Shown here: positions 15,517-19,675 of the stretch, one piece after another
Numbering within the stretch: the stretch's first letter is position 1
How the letters are laid out: every line of letters starts with the position of its first letter
Source of the DNA: Pseudomonadota bacterium
Lineage (GTDB): Bacteria; Pseudomonadota; Gammaproteobacteria; Acidiferrobacterales; UBA6901
NCBI GenBank assembly: GCA_021785795.1
Contig: JAJYEK010000060.1
Span: 1 to 19,675 of the forward strand
Direction of reading: 5' to 3'
Length of the DNA stretch: 19,675 nucleotides
The notes under the pieces: generated by a model
Seen by the model: only the letters and a program-made list of their open reading frames with translations
Database searches by the model: none
Told to the model about the DNA's origin: nothing
Translations under genes and position numbers: made by a program

Positions 15517-17557
15517 GCGATTCAGCCCCGGCGGTGCCGGCAGCCTGACTCCCGGAAGGTGGGCCATCCGGGTCCATCGCAGGACTGAGTGCGGGGTGTC
15601 CGAAATAATAGCCCTGGCCCCAGTCGATGCCGGCTTCGCGGATCCGCTGTGCAGTAGCCGCGTCTTCGATGCCTTCGGCGATGGTGGTCAGACCCAGATC
15701 CCGGGCGATGTTCGCCACGCCTTTCAGCATCGTCAGGATGCGGGGCTCGGATCGTACGCGCTGGACCAGCTGCATCTCGATCTTGAGAAAGGATATCGGC
15801 AGGTCCGCGAGATAGAGAAATGACGAGTACCCGCTGCCGAAGTCGTCAACGGCCAGCCGGATTCCGAAATCGAGCCAGGGCTGCAGGTTGCGGATAATCT
15901 CCTTCGGATCGCCAAGCAGCTCGCGTTCGGTGATTTCGATCACGAACGGTTGCCTGCCTTCGGCATTGAGGCAACCGCCGCAGAGCTCATCGCCGCACCG
16001 GATCCCGTCCAGCCATTCCTGTATCAGTTCGCGGTCGTGCAGCAGTGCCGCCGAAGAGTTGATGAACTGAAGGGGATGCAATGTCCCGGTACGCGGCTGC
16101 GCAGCGCAGCGTGCGAGAACCTGCTGGAACACCGCGGTATCGATGCGCGGGCCCAGCTGCAGGATTTCGGCTGCGGCCATGAATTCCGCGGCCGCCACCA
16201 CCGCCCCGCCCGGCCGGACCAGGCGCGCCAGCGCCTCCTCGGCCACCACCTGTCCGCTCTGCAGGTTGATGATCGGCTGATAAGCCGGCCGGAGCCTGCC
16301 CTCGGCAATCGCCTCTTCGATCTGGCGGCCGAGCGTGAAGAGCTCCGGGGCGCGGCTGTCGGCCTGGGCGGCCTGGTTGCGTCCGAGATTTTTGGCCCGG
16401 TACAGGGCAGCATCGCTCTTGGCCAGGAGCACGTCGATCCTGTCTCCGTCGCGCGGAAACCCGGCGAGCCCGATGCTTACCGTCAAGGCGACCGGATGAC
16501 CTCCGGCGGTGAACGTCAGGGCGTCGATCTGATGCCGAAGCCGTTGCACGACCGACCAGGCAGTCTCCGAATCGACGCCAGGCAAGAGGCAAAGAAACTC
16601 GTCGCCGCCCCAGCGGCCGGCCCAGTCGTGCGCACGAAGCGTCTGGCGGAGGGCCCCGGCCACCTGTGCCAGTGCCCGGTCGCCCACGCTGTGGCCATAG
16701 CCGTCGTTGAACAGCTTGAAGTGGTCTACATCGACCACGAACAGGCTGTACGCTTCGTGATTGCGTACGGCACGGGCGTGCTCTCGCATCAGGACCTCCC
16801 GGAAGCCCCGGCGGTTGAGCAGGCCGGTCAGCGGGTCCATGACGGAGTGGGCAAACAGCGTGCGCTGCAGGATCATCTGGCCGATGGCGGCAAGTCCGCC
16901 AACCCCGGCGACCAGAGTGAGCAGCCATAGTACTGCCGCACCGTCAAATGCCGGCATTGGGAAACCGGTTCCTTCGGCTATCGGGATGCTGGCGACGGCA
17001 AGCAAAGGCACGAGCAGCATTGCCAGTTCCGGTGCTGTAAGCGGAAACAGGCTCACTCCGGCCACCACCACGAACGGAAGAAAGGCGTAGCCGCTCGCCA
17101 GAATCGCTCCGTCCCAGCTGAGGCGCGCGTTCAACAGCACCGCGTGGGACAACAGAAAGAACATGGAAGGTATCAAGAACAGCGATGCCACCGCCGCGCG
17201 CACCTGGGCCGTGGTAGGCGTGCGGCACCCATAGCGGGCCAGCAGCGCAAAGCACGCGCTGGCAGCGATACGTCCAAGCGCGAGCGGTCGCCACACCGGG
17301 CCCGGAAGGACGAGCATGTCCGCCGGTATCCAAATCGGAACGAGCACGGCGAATACAATGGCCAGCACCCGCACCCGGGAAAGGATGAGTCGGGCGCGAT
17401 AGTGATTGAACACGACCGAGGACTGAGCCGTGCCCAGCAGTTCGGCGAACTCGCTGGTTTCCAGGGGCGGGTGAAAGAAACCCCGCAGAAAATCCATCCA
17501 CCCCATGGAAATCCTGACGGGAGCAGGTGGCGGCTCACCCTGCAACGGCTGTGACAT
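15503..17557 (-). CDS. Membrane-anchored GGDEF-EAL protein (cyclic-di-GMP synthesis and breakdown)
   Basis: GGDEF domains make cyclic-di-GMP from GTP and EAL domains hydrolyse it. The 684-residue product has about six hydrophobic segments between residues 60 and 235, an unrecognised membrane sensor. The GGDEF domain spans about 238-395, with metal-binding VVDVDHFKLFNDGYGH, an RAHD inhibitory site (308-311) and intact GGDEF (317-321). The EAL domain spans about 425-660. Its catalytic residues are present: EALAR (441), INSS, EITE, DDFGSGYSS (571), LK (591), AEGIE and QGYYFGHP. The KID motif reads KIE. A C-x4-C-x2-C cluster occupies a lengthened loop at 521-529. The ATG at 17557 has GGAG 7 bases upstream; an in-frame TTG at 17587 overlaps the predicted -10 and is rejected. 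Confidence 0.93.
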   Translation of the reverse strand: MSQPLQGEPPPAPVRISMGWMDFLRGFFHPPLETSEFAELLGTAQSSVVFNHYRARLILSRVRVLAIVFAVLVPIWIPADMLVLPGPVWRPLALGRIAASACFALLARYGCRTPTTAQVRAAVASLFLIPSMFFLLSHAVLLNARLSWDGAILASGYAFLPFVVVAGVSLFPLTAPELAMLLVPLLAVASIPIAEGTGFPMPAFDGAAVLWLLTLVAGVGGLAAIGQMILQRTLFAHSVMDPLTGLLNRRGFREVLMREHARAVRNHEAYSLFVVDVDHFKLFNDGYGHSVGDRALAQVAGALRQTLRAHDWAGRWGGDEFLCLLPGVDSETAWSVVQRLRHQIDALTFTAGGHPVALTVSIGLAGFPRDGDRIDVLLAKSDAALYRAKNLGRNQAAQADSRAPELFTLGRQIEEAIAEGRLRPAYQPIINLQSGQVVAEEALARLVRPGGAVVAAAEFMAAAEILQLGPRIDTAVFQQVLARCAAQPRTGTLHPLQFINSSAALLHDRELIQEWLDGIRCGDELCGGCLNAEGRQPFVIEITERELLGDPKEIIRNLQPWLDFGIRLAVDDFGSGYSSFLYLADLPISFLKIEMQLVQRVRSEPRILTMLKGVANIARDLGLTTIAEGIEDAATAQRIREAGIDWGQGYYFGHPALSPAMDPDGPPSGSQAAGTAGAESHRSG

Positions 17558-17586
17558 CAATGGACTCCACGGCCCGGCGATGCACA

Positions 17587-17592
17587 ATTATC
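17587..17592 (-). promoter_or_regulatory. Candidate -10 element of the GGDEF-EAL gene
   Basis: Read on the - strand this is GATAAT, 5 of 6 consensus bases. Transcription would start near 17580, leaving about 23 leader bases before the ATG at 17557. There is no good -35. The core of the inverted repeat at 17614-17627 lies 21 bases upstream, the spacing expected for a class II Crp/Fnr-type activator site centred near -41. Confidence 0.55.
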
Positions 17593-17606
17593 TGGGTATT
17601 CAGCGT

Positions 17607-17634
17607 ATTCACATTGACAAAGGTCAATGTGAAT
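17607..17634. promoter_or_regulatory. 28-bp inverted repeat with a Crp/Fnr-family core
   Basis: ATTCACATTGAC and GTCAATGTGAAT are perfect 12-base arms around AAAG. The inner part, TTGAC-N4-GTCAA (17614-17627), fits the Fnr/DNR/NnrR class of operators (consensus TTGAT-N4-ATCAA and relatives). On the - strand its centre falls at about -40.5 to -41.5 from the predicted start of the GGDEF-EAL gene. The arms extend beyond a usual Fnr site, which is unusual. Confidence 0.7.
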
Positions 17635-17635
17635 C

Positions 17636-17650
17636 AATGCATAATGCATT
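17636..17650. repeat. 15-bp palindrome AATGCAT-A-ATGCATT
   Basis: Two perfect 7-base arms surround one base, directly beside the 28-bp repeat. It could be a second operator for the GGDEF-EAL promoter. No T run follows it, so termination of the DsrE-family gene transcript is less likely. Confidence 0.55.
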
Positions 17651-17655
17651 CTTCA

Positions 17656-17674
17656 CCGCCACGGTTCCGCCACG
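17656..17674. repeat. Short direct repeat CCGCCACG, 11-base period
   Basis: CCGCCACG occurs at 17656-17663 and 17667-17674, between the stop of the DsrE-family gene and the palindromes. The function is unknown and it may be chance. Confidence 0.4.
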
Positions 17675-17680
17675 TTCCGG

Positions 17681-18040
17681 TCAGAAGACAAGCGTTTTTC
17701 CTTCCTGCGCCATCTGCCACATCGTGGCGCCGCCGACCAGCGCGACACCGTCGATCAGGTCCTGCGATTTGAGATCGTGCAGCGCCATGGAGGCCGTACA
17801 AGCAGCGAAGGTGACTCCGGCGTCCATGGCCTGCTTGATGAAGTAGCTCGCTGGTTGTCCGTCCTTTTTGGGGAAAACCTGCTCGGCAACACCCTTCTTC
17901 AGCAGAAGGGTGCCGTCAATCGTGCAGAAAACTCGTGCTTCGAGGTCCATCGCCGCTGCCAAGGTGGCAAAGAAGAACGGGGTAGCGCAGCGGCGCGGCG
18001 TCTCCGGCCCGCTGGTCATGATAATCAGGATCTTGTCCAC
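17681..18040 (-). CDS. DsrE-family protein
   Basis: The 119-residue soluble product starts (V/M)DKILIIMTSGPETPRRC and has an alternating beta-alpha layout. It contains the conserved cysteine segment VTFAACTASM (Cys81) and ends with DLIDGVALVGGATMWQMAQ and GKTLVF. This matches DsrE/DsrF-like proteins, several of which carry sulfur on that cysteine or act in sulfur relay. A role in sulfur transfer here is inference, because dsr or tus genes are not in view. The GTG at 18040 is preferred over an upstream in-frame start because AGGAG lies 8 bases before it. Cysteines 18 and 39 are also present. The GGDEF-EAL gene follows after 123 bases with its own promoter. Confidence 0.8.
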   Translation of the reverse strand: MDKILIIMTSGPETPRRCATPFFFATLAAAMDLEARVFCTIDGTLLLKKGVAEQVFPKKDGQPASYFIKQAMDAGVTFAACTASMALHDLKSQDLIDGVALVGGATMWQMAQEGKTLVF

Positions 18041-18089
18041 GCGCGACTCCTGTTGCTGCCAGCCGCGACCGGGGGCCATATCGGTGCGG

Positions 18090-18737
18090 TCAGCAGCCGG
18101 CGGTCTTCGATACCCGCAGCCAATACGCCCACATGCGCAGTTGCAGGCCGAGTGTGGCCGCGCTGAAATACTGCAGCGATGGGGCCAGCGGATCCTTCCG
18201 GTTTAACGTGGCGCATGTGCGTTCCCACTGATGTTCCGCATTGTGAGGCGCCGTTGTCCGGTCGCCCGATGAATGCTACGAGACGGCGGTGGGACATGGC
18301 GTTGTGCAAATTGCCCCGCTTTTCGGTGGCGGAATCGTGCCTCGCGACGAGCGGCGTGCAGGTAAGCAGCCCTGCGCGATCGACGGTGAGCGGCTCGCAG
18401 CAGGCTGCCAGGTTTTCGCGGATGAAAGGATTGAATTTTCCGACGATGAACCGCGTTGCATCGGGTGTGACGTTGGCATCTTCGTATGCCAAGATGCGGC
18501 TGCGCCGGAGGAAAAGTTGTTCGGACCGGAAAAGTCGTTCGATGACGTATCGCTCCGGCTGAGATACCGGGACAGGACGTAGAAATCGAGGGCCACGTAG
18601 TTTTGGCCGCAATGTAGCGTTACTCCCTCCGTCGCGGATCTGGCGGCGCCGGCCATGACCAGAGTCGCGATGGGTACGATCCCGCGCCGGACGATGTTTG
18701 CGATGCGGCTCTTCCGGAGCGAAATTGTTGTGATCAG
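18090..18737 (-). pseudogene. Frameshifted remnant of a probably exported protein, family unknown
   Basis: Coding-like sequence changes frame at least twice. Frame one (18737 to about 18555) has a basic segment and hydrophobic stretch like a signal peptide (RRGIVPIATLVMAGAARSA), then NYVALDFYVLSRYLS. A second frame (about 18555 to 18270) reads RYVIERLFRSEQLFLRRSRI, EDANVTPDATRFIVGKFNPF and RENLAACCEPLTVD. The first frame resumes after a TAG at 18276-18278 and ends WERTCATLNRKDP and LGLQLRMWAYWLRVSKTAGC before the TGA at 18090. A strong GGGGAGG lies upstream with no ATG, GTG or TTG at the right distance. Decay is the simplest reading; sequencing error is the alternative. I do not recognise the family. 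Confidence 0.45.
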
Positions 18738-18974
18738 CTTTCCTCCCCGCTTATTTCCGCTTGGATGCACATGATCTTTTGTAGTCCGCACGAATTCTCT
18801 CGTGTCCCTGCTCTGGTGGCAGGCAGCACAGGCCTTTCGGAGTGCGTGCGCAAGTCGGCGATCAGGCCGGCGTGAGCGGGCGTTTTTTTTCGAAACCAGG
18901 ATCTCCCTCCCGTGGCAGCCGATGCAGTCGTTGATGAGCTGCTCAGACGGTGCCTTGCGTGTCATGCAAAGCAC
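18738..18974 (-). pseudogene. Remnant with two c-type haem motifs
   Basis: One open - strand frame carries CIGCH (18912-18926) and CAACH (18816-18830), both of the CxxCH haem-attachment type, in PSEQLINDCIGCHGREILV and ALRKACAACHQSRDTREFV. Two such motifs 27 residues apart suggest part of a multihaem cytochrome c. There is no signal peptide, no ribosome-binding site before the GTG (18974) or ATG (18965), and the frame runs on into the next remnant. An 8-base A run (plus-strand T run at 18883-18890) lies between the motifs. It could be a fragment of a larger cytochrome or a copy related to the gene to its right. Confidence 0.45.
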
Positions 18975-19082
18975 ATTGCATGCCAGCGATCGATATCGCC
19001 TAAAAGCAGTCAGTTAAGCGGGATTGAAGCGGGCCGGGCGTTGCATTTGGTAGCATTTAGCGGCCGCGCCCTTGCGGCGCTT

Positions 19083-19675
19083 TCAATTTGCAACAACCCG
19101 CCTGGAATCTCCAACAACGGAGGGGACAGGCACTGCGAGGTCGAGCAGCTGGTAGCGTGCGGCGATGGTCTGCGCGAGCGCCTGCCGGAGGATGGCGACC
19201 GTGGTCTTGTCGTAACGCCGCGAGTGGCGAAGCTCATGGCGGAACAGATGTTCATAGTGCGCGCCCGGCGAGACCTCGATGCGCAGGCGGACTTGCGTGG
19301 CCGGCAGCGGCTTCAGCGCAAGGTGTGCAGTCAGCACGCTCCTGCCGCCCGGAGGTATGCGTGTGTCGAAGAACTCATGGGTCAGTTGCAGGTTCACGCT
19401 GCGTCCGATCACCTGCCTGGCGATCTCGCGGGCATCGCGGCCATCAGGCCCTATCGCGAACAGGGTCACGTAAACCTTGGGAACGAGATAGGTCGGAAAG
19501 TCGTGCCCGATGGCGACGCTGCGGACGACTGCGCGCGCCTCGGCTGCGGTGTCATCCACGCGGGTCACGCGCAGGGAGATCCGAAGACCGTGCCGCACCA
19601 TCGCCGGATCATGGATACCACGCCACAGATGCCGTCGATGGGGCATGTGGCAGGACTGGCACGTGACGCCCTCGC
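19083..19675 (-). CDS. Multihaem c-type cytochrome, C-terminal part (5' end outside window)
   Basis: The frame enters from the right edge and ends at the TGA at 19083-19085. The first residues in view are EGVTCQSCHMPHRRHLWRG followed by IHDPAMVRHGL. CQSCH (19647-19661) is a haem c attachment motif, and the CHMP-plus-distal-His context is typical of multihaem cytochromes. The remaining roughly 170 residues have no haem motif. They look like a beta-rich domain (LRISLRVTRVDD, SVLTAHLALKPLPATQVRLR), then YEHLFRHELRHSRRYDKTT and a helical tail. Electron transfer in the periplasm is likely. The number of haems and the partner are unknown because the N-terminal part is missing. The gap to the next remnant (19013-19082) has a GCGCC/GGCGC hairpin but no T run. 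Confidence 0.75.
   Translation of the reverse strand, partial: EGVTCQSCHMPHRRHLWRGIHDPAMVRHGLRISLRVTRVDDTAAEARAVVRSVAIGHDFPTYLVPKVYVTLFAIGPDGRDAREIARQVIGRSVNLQLTHEFFDTRIPPGGRSVLTAHLALKPLPATQVRLRIEVSPGAHYEHLFRHELRHSRRYDKTTVAILRQALAQTIAARYQLLDLAVPVPSVVGDSRRVVAN

Noticed and set aside
18025..18275. Continuation of the second frame of the decayed gene to a stop overlapping the start of the DsrE-family gene
   Set aside because: Codon pattern and product look better in the other frame, which ends at 18090. The overlap with the DsrE-family start is probably incidental.
18289..18582. Open frame on the + strand with a plausible, acidic 97-residue product
   Set aside because: It is the exact codon-mirror of the - strand frame that continues the decayed gene. 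It has no ribosome-binding site, and neighbouring genes are all on the - strand.
18971..18985. Sigma54-like sequence on the - strand (TGGCATG, four bases, then GTGCT, with GG-N10-GC spacing)
   Set aside because: The predicted start would fall downstream of the GTG and ATG candidates of the haem-motif remnant, and no intact gene follows. A single match of this quality can be chance.
1..19675. tRNA, rRNA, CRISPR arrays, insertion sequences
   Set aside because: No cloverleaf, rRNA, spaced repeat array, transposase or terminal inverted repeats were seen on reading both strands. No covariance search could be run.

Overview
The window looks like the chromosome of a GC-rich proteobacterium, most likely a gammaproteobacterium. 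The secY-rpmJ-rpsM order without infA is the gamma arrangement; betaproteobacteria usually carry infA between secY and rpmJ. The multihaem cytochrome and DsrE-family genes at the right end would suit a chemolithotrophic or sulfur-oxidising lineage. That last point is inference.

Bases 1-10535 hold the end of the S10 ribosomal protein operon (rplV 3' end, rpsC, rplP, rpmC, rpsQ), the complete spc operon (rplN, rplX, rplE, rpsN, rpsH, rplF, rplR, rpsE, rpmD, rplO, secY, rpmJ) and the complete alpha operon (rpsM, rpsK, rpsD, rpoA, rplQ). All are on the + strand with short gaps or overlaps. The only two gaps long enough for a promoter lie before rplN and before rpsM. Each has a sigma70-like promoter followed by a closely similar GC-rich inverted repeat. 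A strong intrinsic terminator closes the block after rplQ.

Bases 10576-14313 carry a SAM hydrolase (DUF62 family, +) converging on uvrA (-). The 645 bases upstream of uvrA contain no convincing gene. They hold the uvrA promoter, several perfect palindromes, and the promoter and long leader stem-loop of a small exported peptidoglycan-binding-domain protein (14959-15303, +).

Bases 15503-19675 are entirely on the - strand. In transcription order they hold: the 3' part of a multihaem c-type cytochrome gene (cut by the window edge), a remnant with two haem motifs, a frameshifted remnant of a probably exported protein, a DsrE-family protein, and a membrane-anchored GGDEF-EAL protein with both active sites apparently intact. 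Upstream of the GGDEF-EAL gene is a 28-bp near-perfect inverted repeat. Its core fits the Crp/Fnr family, and it sits where a class II activator should relative to a good -10 element. Together with an unusual cysteine cluster inside the EAL domain, this suggests redox control of cyclic-di-GMP turnover and is the most interesting lead in the window. No mobile element, CRISPR array, tRNA or rRNA was seen.
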